The notes under the pieces: model-generated
Database searches by the model: none
What the model was told of the DNA's origin: nothing
Seen by the model: only the letters and a program-made list of their open reading frames with translations
Program-made: the position numbers and the translations under genes
Source of the DNA: Chromera velia
Lineage: Eukaryota > Sar > Chromeraceae
Direction of reading: 5' to 3'
Length of the DNA stretch: 22,238 nucleotides
Assembly: GCA_018398765.1 (NCBI GenBank)
Contig: JAHBMJ010002120.1
Location: 1-22,238, forward strand
Shown: positions 9,033 through 19,362 of the stretch, one piece after another
Numbering within the stretch: the stretch's first letter is position 1
How the letters are laid out: each line of letters starts with the position of its first letter

Positions 9033-10533
9033 TGTGGTAAGTGAGTGAGCATGAATGAGGGTGAGACAACCGAGTGAGTGTGATGTCTGCGTGAGTTGAC
9101 GCTGGGCCGGGTGTGTGTTGGTGTGGTTTCTTCAGTGGGTTGAAAGAAGTGGGCCCGCAGGTTGTTGTGCGTGGGGTGCTTTGGATCTTCGCTGTCCTGT
9201 CAACACAACATTGAAGTGATGGCAGTGTTCGTCCAAGTGCTTCTGCTGCGAATCTTCAAGGATTTTTCTGGGTCGTCTCTGTTCGTGCAGCTACGAGGAG
9301 ATCCCCATGGAGACCTTCACCACCTCCTCCATCGCTTACGAGACCTCCACCGTCACTGAGACCGTCCCCAAGCTCTACAGATACGAGACCCGCACTGTGA
9401 CTGAGACCGCCACCACCGAGGAGGTCTACACTGTGTATGACGACATCGTCCTCGAGGAGACCTCCGTGTCTCTCTCCACCTCTTCCTACACTGAGACCGT
9501 CCCCGCCCTCGTCTCCTACTCTGTCGCTTCCGACTCTGAGACCGTGACCGTCTCCAACGACCGCATCAGCTACGTCTCCTGCTCTGACGCCATGGCTGGC
9601 AACTTCGGACCCGGCGCCTCCCTCGCTCCCGGTGTGTCTGCCTCTTGCCTCACCGAGACCAAGTTCAGGGTTGTGTCCAACTCCTACACTGAGGCCGTCC
9701 CCGCTGTCGCCACCTACTTCACTGAGGAGGTCGTTGAGACCACCTCCGTCGAGGAGACCTTCCAGACCTACGAGACTTCCTCCATGACTGAGACTTCCCA
9801 CTCCGTCTCTACCGCCTACAACATGGAGAGCGTCGGCCCCAACACTCTCGTTGAGTACTCCACCTCTTACACTCCCGAGACCGTCACTGAGACCAACATC
9901 CTCTCCACCCCCGTCCCCATGACCGAGACCGTCTCCACCATCCCCACTTACGACACTGAGACCGTCATGGAAACCGCTCACTCCGAGAGAGTCTCCACTG
10001 TCGCTCAGAAGTCCACCATGACTGTTCAGGAGATGTCCTACAGCTCTGACACCATCACTGAGTCCGTTGTCCCCGTCACCACCTACCGCACTGAGACCTC
10101 CACCTCCTACTCCTGCCCCGCTGGCACTACCGACACCGGCTCTGCCTGCGTTTCCACCATCACCCTCCCCATGGAGTCTTCCTGCCCCGCTGGCACCACC
10201 GCCTCCGGTGCTGGCTGCACCAGAACCACCTTCGCCCAGGTCCAGTCTTGCCCCGCTGGCTACACTGACACCGGCTCTGCCTGCGTCTCCACTGTGTCCG
10301 TCCCCATGGAGTCTTCCTGCCCCGCTGGCACCACCGCCTCCGGCGCTGGCTGCACCAGAACCACCTTCACCCAGGTCCAGTCCTGCCCCGCTGGCTACAC
10401 TGACACCGGCTCTGCCTGCGTCACCTTTGCTACCGTCCCTGCCACCCCCGTCACCATGGCTGCCCCCGCCCCCTCCAAGTACTCCGCTCCCACCAAGCAC
10501 TCCCGCCGCCGTCACGGCCACAAGCACGACTAA
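7136..10533 (+). CDS. Gene B: secreted cysteine-module protein, oocyst-wall-protein-like, 3 exons
   Basis: Exons are 7136-7342, 7470-8881 and 9291-10533, giving 953 aa. The first intron (127 bp, GTACGT...CTGCAG) is phase 0. The second (409 bp, GTAAGT...GTGCAG) is phase 2 and splits a Thr codon. Residues 1-16 are a signal peptide. Eighteen cysteine modules are visible (C-P-x-G...C), twelve of them before residue 540. Residues about 541-812 are Thr/Glu/Val/Tyr-rich, with repeated Y-x-T-E-T-V strands and one Cys pair near 637. Five CPAG modules follow, then a basic tail ending KHSRRRHGHKHD. Compared with gene A it has one extra 36-aa unit after the first two modules and one extra 45-aa unit (two modules) near the C-terminus. 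Disulphide-bonded modules plus a Tyr-rich section fit an extracellular wall component. That function is inferred from COWP-type proteins, not shown here. Confidence 0.92.
8992..9036. repeat. (CT)n(GT)n microsatellite in intron 2 of gene B
   Basis: A run of CT units passes directly into a run of GT units inside intron 2 (8882-9290). Gene A has only the GT part on its sense strand, so the CT part expanded after duplication or was lost from A. Confidence 0.9.
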
Positions 10534-11107
10534 GCGCCCGGCTTCTTAAAGAATGCCATGCGCGCGCAGACTGCAGAGAGTCTTACATATTCCGTCGGTC
10601 GACGGTAGAACAAGGCAGTAGCTGAGTGGCAGGTTAACGGTGTAACGTTCCCGTCGTTTCTGGTGCGGCCTCTTTTCCAGTGTGTGAGTTTCTGCTACTG
10701 CTCACCCGTGCTCTCGTGTGTCCCCCCACAGAATGAGTGGACTGTGTGTCCGTTTAGATGCATGAAGCCATCCGTTTGTGAAAGCGTTTTTGCAAATGAG
10801 TGCTCGTGTGTCCTTCGAAGAAATATCGCACTGCCTGTGTGTCTGATTGATGAAGACTTTTTGCAAACGATTTGCGTGTTGTCGTTCCTTGTGCTGTGCT
10901 CATGAGCCTGTGGAATCGTTTCTTCGGTTAGTGTCCCTATCGATTTTGGCATGTACTTCGCCGGGCCACTGTGCTGGTGACCCGTGTGTGTCCGTCCTCG
11001 CAATCGCACTCCTTGGCCTCTTTCAAGTCCTGGCGTGGACTTTCTACTTACTGTTACTTCAAGTTAATTATGTTAAACACTGTTATAACACTGTTACTTC
11101 AAGTTAA
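10534..11107 (+). repeat. Conserved 3' flank of gene B (palindrome arm)
   Basis: This is the inverted counterpart of 2618-3181 at about 95% identity. Differences include a shorter GT run before CCCCCCACAG and a partial local repeat of CACTGTTACTTCAAGTTAAT near 11047-11110. The open frames seen here are frameshifted relative to the left copy, so no gene is called. It probably contains the 3' UTR of gene B. Confidence 0.75.
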
Positions 11108-11576
11108 TTATATATGTAGTGTATCTCCAATATCTGACGCACGCATGCATGGCGCAAATTAATTCGTTGCATGTACGTGCCCCCGCGTTCCAACGCGCGC
11201 GCACGGCTGCTCATACTTAGATTTATGTTTAAAAATTATGTAGTATAAGTAACCATTTTTTAAAAAATTTATGAATCGATTTAAAAATTTTTGAAGGTGT
11301 TCTAAGTTAGCTTAGGTTTTAGCTTAATTCAAAATTAAGTGTTTATTCATGCACTGCCAGGCAGATCATGATCGATGTATTTAAGTCATGGTTTGTTTTG
11401 TTTTCATCTTATTCGTGTTTAATTGAAAGTACAATCTTGATTCCTAGCTTGATTTAAGTTATTAAATTCAAGTTGTACATCTTTGACGACCGACCTGGCA
11501 GTGCCATAGACGGACCTGGGACACTAGCTGGGATGCATGGTTCTAGGCATGGTTCGGCCCCCGAGTTGCATTCATA
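11108..11576. repeat. Palindrome arm, right, up to the retrotransposon
   Basis: This pairs in inverted orientation with about 2176-2617. The right copy carries an extra block of roughly 100 bp at about 11119-11218 that is much more GC-rich than its surroundings (CGCGCGCGC text) and has no counterpart on the left. Homology with the left arm runs to the base before the LTR, so the retrotransposon landed inside the already duplicated arm. I see no gene. Confidence 0.7.
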
Positions 11577-12271
11577 TGATGAATCCCTAGCTTACCTAAG
11601 CTCCGAGATCCACGCTTGTACATATACTCATAAGTCTGGTCTTCCGGGAATGGTCTCGAGTTCACAGATCTCTCTAGTCCGGACCTCGATACACTCTCTC
11701 TATCTGTATTTATAATTCTCGGTCGATCGGTCGATCGATCGCTCACGTGCACGTCCGCTGTGTCTGTATCTGTCGTATTTCGTGTAATACATTTGTTTAT
11801 ATGTCCCGTACATAACACGCTCTTTGCTTTTCTGTCCACTCGCATTCAGTCTCTTTCAGTGCTACATTTTCTGTATGCATGTTCACGTATATATTGCAAT
11901 TTCCCGCATGCAATGCTTTATGCATGTGTTGCTGACATATACAATTCGCTCGACGGCGCTCAACGGCATACGCGGATCGATTTAGACTGGTATGATGCTA
12001 CGTGCGCCGCGCCTCTTCTCTCTGACCCTTAATACCTCATCAATCGCATCCTTTTTCATTTTTTTGCGGAGCGAACCCACTCTTACATATTCATTCATCA
12101 TTCCCATTCATGATCATTCACCTACATATACCCTCTTATCTCTTCCGTTCTCTTTTGCCATCTTGCTTTGATTTAAGGTGCTTTTCTAACTATATTTGAT
12201 CTCCGTTTGAGTTGCTTCCTTTGAATGTCTGGAGCGTTGACGCAGACGAACATATGGACATGGAATGATCT
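11577..12271 (-). repeat. 3' LTR of the copia-type element
   Basis: This is a direct repeat of 19363-20057 with the same length. On the element's strand the LTR begins AGATCATTC and ends TTCATCA: the 3' end has the usual CA, while the 5' end lacks the usual TG. It includes a TATAAATA box on the minus strand near 11707-11714. Confidence 0.92.
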
Positions 12272-12280
12272 GCCCCCCAA
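12272..12280 (-). other. Candidate polypurine tract
   Basis: TTGGGGGGC on the minus strand lies immediately upstream of the 3' LTR, where a polypurine tract primes plus-strand DNA synthesis in LTR retrotransposons. It is short, and its assignment rests mainly on position. Confidence 0.5.
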
Positions 12281-12383
12281 CAAACTAAGCGTGTTGCTTT
12301 TGCTCCGTTCTTAGGTAGCTTCTCTCCCTTTGATCTCCTGTTATCAGTTCTGCATCTCTCATCTCTGTAAAATGCTTTCTCCT

Positions 12384-13424
12384 TTACCTTCCCTTTTTTA
12401 TCCACACCCCTTTTCTCCATGCATTGCTTCCTTTTTCATCAAATTGATCAGTTATCAAGCTTTCTTCCTCTTCCTTGACTTTGAGCCCTTTTGCAATCGC
12501 TTTGTAGTCAACCCGTTGTCTGTCTTTTAGTCCTTCTCTCCTCGCGCTCCTGCCTTGAATCTCAGGCATCTTTGAATCCACCTGCACACATGGCCATTCA
12601 TCATCATCTTCTTCTTCCTTTTCTTTTTCTTCTCTTGACAGACCTGTGGGTGTGTAGACTATCTGTGCCTGTCTGTCTTTCTTGAGAAGTGATGCAATCA
12701 CATCCATATCCATTAGCTTTGTGAAACTGTCTGCGTAGTTCTGATGGCCGTACACATGTTGTACTCTGATCTTCCCTTCTTCCATTCCGTCCATTGTAGC
12801 TATTGCTGGAATTACACACACTTTCCCCCCCATCTCTCTTATTTATTCAATCAAGTCCTTTTCCTGGGGCTTTGGGTTTCTGGATTTGAGCATCTTGCAC
12901 ACCCAATCTGAATCCGTTCGAATTGTGCAATGCGAATCCTTCCAGATCTGCCGAATGAATCTCATCGTCACCAATGCGTAGTCAAGCGCATCCTCCAGTG
13001 CACAGAGTTCTGCCCGATTGATGCTCCTCGCATATCTCTTCTGTTTTTGGCTCTTCCAAGCGATTGGTCTTCCATTCACGGTAAGTACCCAGCCTGTCTG
13101 TGGGTATGGATTCAATTCACTTCCCCCTGCTACATCGTAATACAGAACCACTTCCATTCTCTCATGCAACTTGGGAGGGTCCAGTATGATCCCTCGATCT
13201 GAAGTCGCCTGTCTGTATTTGATGGCTCTGTTCAGAAGTCTCCATGCTCTGACGGTTGGCTTTTGGTTAAATTGTCTCAGCCATGTGGATGCAAACTCGA
13301 GATCCGGTCTGGTGCTATGCGTTGCATAGGACAACTCCCCCAACAACTGTCTGTACCGTCTGTGTCCCTCTGCATCTAGCATCTCCGACCTATCATCTTC
13401 TCTCGTCACCCCTGTTGGAAGAGG
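12384..13424 (-). pseudogene. pol remnant: RNase H and C-terminal tail
   Basis: After the stop at 13425-13427 the same frame continues through a copia-type connection and RNase H region. Visible landmarks are LLGELSYATHSTRPDL, a YYDVAGG strand carrying the first acidic residue, SINRAELCALEDAL, and IRTDSDW. A stop at 12843-12845 interrupts it. Beyond that stop the frame resumes with VQHVYGHQNYADSFTK, the usual copia RNase H ending. An acidic/basic tail of roughly 100 residues follows and ends at 12384; it has no recognised domain. Confidence 0.85.
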
Positions 13425-14037
13425 CTAAGATCCCTGCTTACTCTGTTCTCCTTGAATACTTTCAACGTACGTTTTCTGAGAGCACCAGATTCTTCCGTCT
13501 GAAAGGACCTCATAATTACTTCCAACATACCGACCTAACACCTCCGGCTCCTTGCAATGGACCTCTTCTACAATTTCTTTCACCATCTCCTGTATGTCCC
13601 CTTCCAATCAAACGACAATCAAATCATCAACGTACTGACTTAGCAACCCAACAACCTTTCTTCCCTTCTTTTTTCAAGACACCCCGCTCAACGGACTGAG
13701 CTCCCAACCTAGTTTCCTCAAAACCTTCCACAGATGGTCTTTAAATGCTCTCCCTGCATCTTTCAAACCATATAGGGCCTTCTTCAATCTCTAGAGCAAA
13801 GCTGCTTTTCTGTCGGGATGACTGGGAGGCGGTCTGACATAGACTGGGACTCGGGACTTCAGCTTCGCCTGGAGATAGGCGTTCTGACAGTTTATGGAGG
13901 TGATTGAGTTCTTTCCGTAGTTTGGGAACGTTAATGCTGCAAGTAAAACGAAACGAACAGAATCAGGTGAGCAACCACACGTAGCGGTCTCTACACCTTG
14001 TCTTGGATCCTGGTCTCCTCTTACTACTGCTCTTACC
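13425..14037 (-). pseudogene. pol remnant: reverse transcriptase core
   Basis: In the frame shared with the RNase H part, the palm and fingers of a copia RT are readable: KVRAVVRGD, then INCQNAYLQAKL (the first catalytic strand, here with N where copia RTs have D), KALYGLKDAGRAF, and LLSQYVDDLIVV with the YVDD active site at about 13620-13637. Stops interrupt it at 13791-13793, 13674-13676, 13608-13610 and 13425-13427. Both the stops and the D-to-N change in the first motif make it non-functional. Confidence 0.9.
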
Positions 14038-14799
14038 TTAAACTCTCTCTCTCTCTCCTCCTGCTTTCATCTTCAAAGTATCCACCACCAGCATGTCTAG
14101 GACGGTTGTTCCTGCAGGGACGTTCTCCTTCCTGACCGTGTCGTAGGTGTCGTACTTCATCAGCTTGGCTAGTTCTGCTCTCCTCGCTTTGTTGCACTTC
14201 TTTCTCATCTCTGGTGTCAAGCTCCCGTACTTCACTTTCTGATGCGTAGTCTCTGTCAGTAGGACTCTTCCCACCTCTTGGTCTGAACAGAAGAAGGAAG
14301 ACCTACTAATAAGGGAATCAAGAAACGAAGTGACGCAGGAACCTGACATTCTGTCTTCAGGCTCTGTAGACAAAGCAAACTCCTTCTCTTCGATGTACTC
14401 TCTGAGAAGAGTACTGATCGTGCTCTCACCTAGCCTCCCATTCTTCTCAACCTCCGCGTCTTCAATCACGATGTCTTCTCTCTCCACCTCAAACAGATCT
14501 GGCTCCATTGCCCCGTACTTCTTCATATTATTTGTAAACATTACCGCTCTCTCTCCTTTTCTCCTTACTGCAGGATGATAAAGCCGATCTCTCAACGCTC
14601 CTTTCCCATATGACCCATAATGCTGCACAGTCACTCGCCCTCTCTTCTCTTCCTTCACTTCCCTTAAGAACAACTGCTTCGTCTTTTCATCCTTCCATAT
14701 GATAAATTTCTTTCCGTCTGATCTCTTTCTTTTCTCTTTTTCTTTCTCTGCTGCCGAAGGTTCATTCTCTAACACCCCTCCAGGTTTTCTCAGCTCCTG
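14038..14799 (-). pseudogene. pol remnant: linker and N-terminal part of RT
   Basis: This follows the stop at 14800-14802 in the integrase frame and reads through a charged linker into the start of RT (RRAELAKLMKYDTYDTV...VLDMLVVDTLKMKAGG). It then runs into a CT/GA dinucleotide tract at about 14043-14057, where the frame ends in a TAA. The RT core continues in another frame immediately after, so slippage in this tract is the likely frameshift. Without the shift the two parts align as one RT. Confidence 0.85.
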
Positions 14800-15729
14800 C
14801 TACAATTTTTCAGGCATCGGTTGAATAGCCGTCACAAAGAGATCCACCTCATAGGACTCATACCCCCTGTCTCTCTCTCTGATGGGTCTGATTCGAAACA
14901 GAGTCGGGGAAATGACCTTCACAACCTCACCTGGCTTCCATTCTTCCTCTACCTTCCCGTAGTGACGGAGAGGGTGTCGGAAGAGAACCATCTCTATCTC
15001 CTCAAACCTCCTTCCCTTGAGCTCCTCATAACTCCTTCTCTTCTCTTCAACGCTAGCTGGGACTGGGCAAACCCCCGTCATCCTTTCATACGCAGACAAA
15101 TACGGTTCTCTGGCTGCTGGCATGTGGTTGACAAAAGCCACTGCCATGGGAAGTATATCTTGCCAATTCTTTTCTGGGATGTCTCTCTCAAGACGGAGAA
15201 GTGTGATCTGTGTGTCCAGAATGTAATGGCGGTTCTTGAGGATCCCCATCGACTGCGGGTGACCCACCGGTGTCCACTCATGACTGATGCTCCTTATTCT
15301 GCACTGCAGATCAAACACCCCCTTGAAGTGACTTCCGTTATCTGTCCTAAAGCACGACCTTAGACTAACTGGGTAGCCAAAAGGCGTAATCCAGTGATCC
15401 CGCACTGCCTTCCATACCGTTGCTGCGTCTTTTCCTTCTACTGGCACCGCCACCAACCACCGAGTGCATTCATCGATGATGGTAACTATCGGGGTCCCTT
15501 CAATGAAGTGAAGGTCAACTGCAATCCTTTCGAGTGGTCTCCCTCTCCTCAATCTTACTGTCCATCCTCTCTACCTGTATGGAGCTCCTTTTACCTGAAC
15601 ACATTCCTTGCAACCCTCTATTGTCTTTCTACATACCTCCCTCATTGACAACCGACTTCCCTTGATGTACTTTGAAAGCGATTGACTGAGAGCTGCGCCT
15701 CCTAGATGCCCCATCTCCCTGTGTGCTCT
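14800..15729 (-). pseudogene. pol remnant: integrase
   Basis: The N-terminal zinc-binding part is present as AHREMGHLG (two His) and CKECVQ (two Cys), interrupted by a TAG at 15571-15573. The catalytic core has its first Asp in IAVDLHFIEG and the second in FRTDNGSHFKG. The third catalytic residue, normally Glu in the S-x-G-x-x-E context, is Lys here (codon AAG at 15235-15237 within QSMGILKNRH). A C-terminal chromo/SH3-like region with EEEWKPGEVVKVIS follows. The frame matches the upstream protease part and closes at a TAG at 14800-14802. Confidence 0.9.
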
Positions 15730-17886
15730 CTAGACAAGCTCCTCCAACTCCTTTCCTTCTACCCGCATCCTTTCTCTTTTACGTGAGCACCCGGGCCCTC
15801 CTATCTCAAATACAGGTGCGTCATCCCTGCTTTCTATCCCGGATCTCATTCCTCCTCCCTCTTCTAGATTACATCCGTGGTCTCTGCAGACCCTGCCGTT
15901 CTCCACCCTGGACCTGGCAGCCAAAGCCTTCGCTTTCTTTTCCTTCTTTTTCCTCCTTTTTTCTTCCTTTTCTTTCCATCTTTCTCGTTTCTTTCCTTCC
16001 GTTTGTTCATTCTCTGACTGCCTTTCTACCTTTTCTATCTCATTTGAATCTGACTGAAGGCTGTCTTTCTGAACTTGCTGAAGTAATTCTCTAGGCTCCG
16101 TTAAACTCTCTCCTCCTCTTTTGTCCTCAATCCTATTTACAGATGTCAAAGAGGGATCATCGGCAAAAGAAGGGTCACAATGGTTGACCTGGCGGCTACT
16201 GCTGCTGCTACTGTGACTACAGGGCCTAGGTGGAGGCTCCTGCGACGCTTGTTCCTTCTTTGCCAGACGCGGCGATCTCCTAACACCCCCTTCATCTAGA
16301 CTATGGCCACTCGTCGAGATATCAAGAGTGGAAAGATGTTTCGTGCGCCTCTTTTTCCATTCCTTTATCCTGGTGGCATGCTCTTTCAACTTTGTTTCAA
16401 AGGGCCGCCCTTTTAGCCTCCTGGTCTTTTTATCTAGAAACCGACCAGAGACTGTCTCCCGAAAAGTCACTCTCTTAGTCCTCCTTCTTTGAGAGCCCAC
16501 AAACGCCTCATCCATTATAATTCCTTCTCCCAGACTCTCTACAGACTGACGTACCTGTGTTTCCTTCTGAACGCAACCTGCCCAAAGTTGTTTCCCACAT
16601 GCACCGGTCTCCCGACGCCGCTCCTTCCATTCTCCAAAAATCACTTCACGTGGAACGACGACCTCTTCCCCTGTTGCTGTGTCAGTCAAACTTTGGATGT
16701 CTAGGCTGCTCCCCCCAAGCTTGCCAGAAATGGCAAAAGACGCTCTCCCCAGTTTGACCAGAAGAGTCAAGAGTCCACTGCCCTTCTTCTGCCATTTGAT
16801 GGTGTATTTGCGCCCATCTGGAAGGCACAGTCTCATCTGTAGGGTCTCGTAATCCATTTTTACCCCCCATGCCTTCAGAAATTTCATCCCGACCAGGGGA
16901 GGAACGATGGCGTCTGTATCTAGAACCACCATTCGTAAAGATAACAAGATACGATCGGTGAGGTGAAAGCCTCCCCCCCAAACCCCAACAATTCCAACCG
17001 TTCCATTTGCTGTCCCGATTCTCGGCCCTCTGTCTTTGTCATGCTTCCATAACCACCTGCCTAGCGTGGACAAAGGGAACAATGCCATGGCAAGTCTCAA
17101 CCAACCCATCGATGTCGTGATCACTCCAGTGCTTTCCGAATCTTTAACCACTCTAACCAGCTTGGACTCACCCAAAAGAACTGTCCCTTTCTTCTCTACC
17201 GTCTGCAGGGCTGTCTGTACGCTCTCACTAGTGACTCTCCAGAAAGCGTAGACTAAGTCCTGTGCCGAGAAATCTTTCCCCCTCTTCCCCCCTGTCGGTG
17301 TCTTTTGGGTCTCATCTTCCTCTTCGTTCTTCCTTCGCTGTCTCTTCCCCCTTTTTATCGTCTTTTTCCTTTCCTCTTTCTCTGCGTTGCTTGGTGAAGC
17401 CTTCTTATCATTCTCTTCTCTTTCCATCACCTTCCTTTGCTTGTCTGTATGTGTGTCTCTCCTCTCTGATGTGTCTCTACTTCTCTCATCTGTTTCTTCT
17501 GTCTGACTCTCTCTACCTTCGTGTCTTTCACTCACTTCCTCACTGTCCTCCTCGGTCTCTGTGAAAAGAACGGCAAAACTGCTTAGGAAAGAAAAACAGG
17601 GCCGAACCTTTTTCTCTTCTGACAGTCTACTCACCTTTCTTTTCGAGACAGGGATGCAAAAATCCTTCCAATATTTCTTGAAGTTTTTATGCTTTTCTGT
17701 ATTACCCTTTTGATCAAATTCAAACAGCCACATGACTTCCTCTACGGATGGTCCTTCCATTTCTGTGTTAGTACTGATCTGCGTACAACTGCTTATGTCT
17801 ATCAAAGTATGAAGGGCTACACACATGACCAGAGTAGACAAAATTGGAAGAAAGGAGCACGCGAAGAAAAAAAGGTTGAAAACCAT
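15730..17886 (-). pseudogene. pol remnant: N-terminal region and protease
   Basis: This is the longest intact stretch of the element, an open frame of 718 codons. The first 36 codons probably belong to an intron (see 17779-17918). A Glu/Lys/Arg-rich segment follows, then a retropepsin-like domain with VVLDTDAIVPPLVG at about 16890-16930. The active-site triad reads D-T-D instead of D-T/S-G, so activity is doubtful. Long, charged low-complexity sequence (KEKEEKRRKKKEKK type) then leads to the TAG at 15730-15732 directly before the integrase zinc region. Confidence 0.8.
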
Positions 17887-17918
17887 AAGAGGAAAGACAG
17901 AGAGGCTGGCTTGCTCAC
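17779..17918 (-). other. Candidate intron joining gag and pol frames
   Basis: On the minus strand a GTGAGC donor begins at 17918 and a pyrimidine-rich tract ends in GTACGCAG at 17779. The gag frame reaches the donor exactly on a codon boundary (…ENCVTT) and the pol frame resumes on a codon boundary (ISTNTEMEG…). Removing these 140 nt would therefore fuse gag to pol without a stop, although the two lie in different frames in the genomic sequence. It is inferred from sequence signals only. A frameshift in a decayed copy is the alternative. Confidence 0.5.
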
Positions 17919-19157
17919 CGTTGTAACACAGTTCTCGGTCCAGAAGTTCTTGTTCTGCTGCTCAGGTTGGCGACTCCCCTGTTGGCGATTCCCTACGTTT
18001 CCTCCTCCACGGTTAAAAGAGGGAGAAGAGTGCTGGCCGGCATTGCTGCCGAAGCCCCTGTCCCCTCCTCCTCCGTACCTGTTGCCGCCCCGTCCGTACC
18101 CTCCTCTGCCACCTCTGTATCCTCCACGCCCTCTTCCTTCCCGTTCCCTGTTCCAACTCTGCTGCTTCTGCATCTGTTGATACTGGGGATACTGAGGCTG
18201 TTGCCTCTGCTGCTGCTGTTGCATTTGTTTCCACTCTTTTTGAGAAACCATGACATACCCTTCCTTGTTCCCCTTTCTCCCCTGATCCGGGAATATGGAT
18301 GTGAAGTACTTCGTAAATATCGCGCAAAGAGCCTGTCAGGACAGTGTCCTGTCTGCGATGTCTCTGTCCAACTCAACTGCAAGCATCTCTGACCCGCAGT
18401 TGTCTTTTAGAGTCATATAAATCTTGGTGATGATGGGTGGGCTGGTGGTGATATCATAGTAGACAACTTTGCCCCTCTTCCCTGATGGGCAGGACGCGTC
18501 GGTCTCAAATGTGCCGTCGGACTTTCTTTCAGGCAAAGGCACCTGACCCAATTCGATCATCAACTTCTCCGCGTCCCGGATCCAGTTGGCAAAAGGCACA
18601 TCGCGAAGCCTCATACGGTTGATGTAGGTGGATAAGGCGCTCTTTTTGGATTTGAAGATCTTCCACGGGTCCTTCGTACCATGAGTCTCTAAGTAGGCAA
18701 GGAGAAAGAAGAGGTCCTGCTTAAATTTCTTGTTGCTTTTGATTCCATCAAAGGCCGCGTCCATGGCGGAGAGTATGTTCTGGGCGCTGATAGTTAAGAT
18801 GTAGTTGTAAATCAACTTTCGGAAAAGTCGGCAGCCGCTGCTGCTCTTGTTCAGAAGGTTAGTGACCAGACCCAGGATGTCCACCGCCATCTTCAGGAAC
18901 AGCATCAGCGACTTCAAGGTCAGTAGATCCTTTCCATCCACCTTTCTGCCTTGAAGTATCTCGTTGTAGACATGCTCAAGGGTTTTCTTCTTATCCTTGT
19001 AGAGGGACTTGAAGATGAAGCTCTTTAACATCCGGTCAGGGTGCTCAAAGGAGAGGTTCGCGACCTGCTGATCAGTTGGGTCGTTAATCTGAGACTCGGG
19101 GTCAATAGCCTGCAGTTCCACCTTCTCGGTAAGGTGGATTTTAAGGCCGGGAAACAT
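17817..19157 (-). pseudogene. gag remnant with RGG/Gln-rich nucleic-acid-binding tail
   Basis: The frame opens at 19157 and runs 273 codons (a mostly helical, Lys/Leu-rich capsid-like part, including FANWIRDAEKLMIELG) to a TGA at 18336-18338. It then continues in the same frame to 17817. After the stop come a Gln-rich run near KQMQQQQQRQQPQ and Arg-Gly-Gly repeats (GRGGYRGGRGGYGRGG). I see no CCHC zinc knuckle, the usual nucleocapsid motif of copia gag; the RGG box may replace it. The TGA could be a C-to-T decay of CGA. An in-frame stretch upstream of 19157 begins after a TAG near 19200. Confidence 0.8.
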
Positions 19158-19342
19158 TGCTACGACCTGATCCCCAAAGTTTGCATTGACGTCTACCTAC
19201 TAAGGAGAGAAGAGAACCATTGTTAAGTTTAGATAGTCTGAGAAATCGAAAGACGGAAACGTTTAAGCTTGCATACACACCACACATCTCAACGCAGATG
19301 TAGTTCATTTTCAAAGAAGAAGACAACGAATGGAACAAAGAC

Positions 19343-19360
19343 CCTACTTCCTTGTCACCA
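19343..19360 (-). other. Candidate primer-binding site
   Basis: Two bases inside the 5' LTR the minus strand reads TGGTGACAAGGAAGTAGG. The TGG start, complementary to a tRNA CCA end, and the position fit a primer-binding site. It is not the common initiator-Met type (TGGTATCAGAGC), and I cannot name the tRNA. Confidence 0.45.
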
Positions 19361-19362
19361 TC

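Noticed and set aside
7287-10527. Long minus-strand open frames of 457 and 423 codons opposite gene B
   Set aside because: They have the same cause as on the left, and they run through introns and the repeated modules without any sign of their own splice sites.
10847-11107. Small Cys/Leu-rich frame (about 82-86 aa) present in both arms
   Set aside because: Its C-terminus is frameshifted between the arms and its conservation is no better than the surrounding non-coding DNA, so it is most likely part of the 3' flank.
17565-17660. Second intron in pol starting at a GTGAGT donor near 17636
   Set aside because: The nearest good acceptor (TTTTCACAG) would remove 76 nt and break the frame, while the unspliced frame is open.
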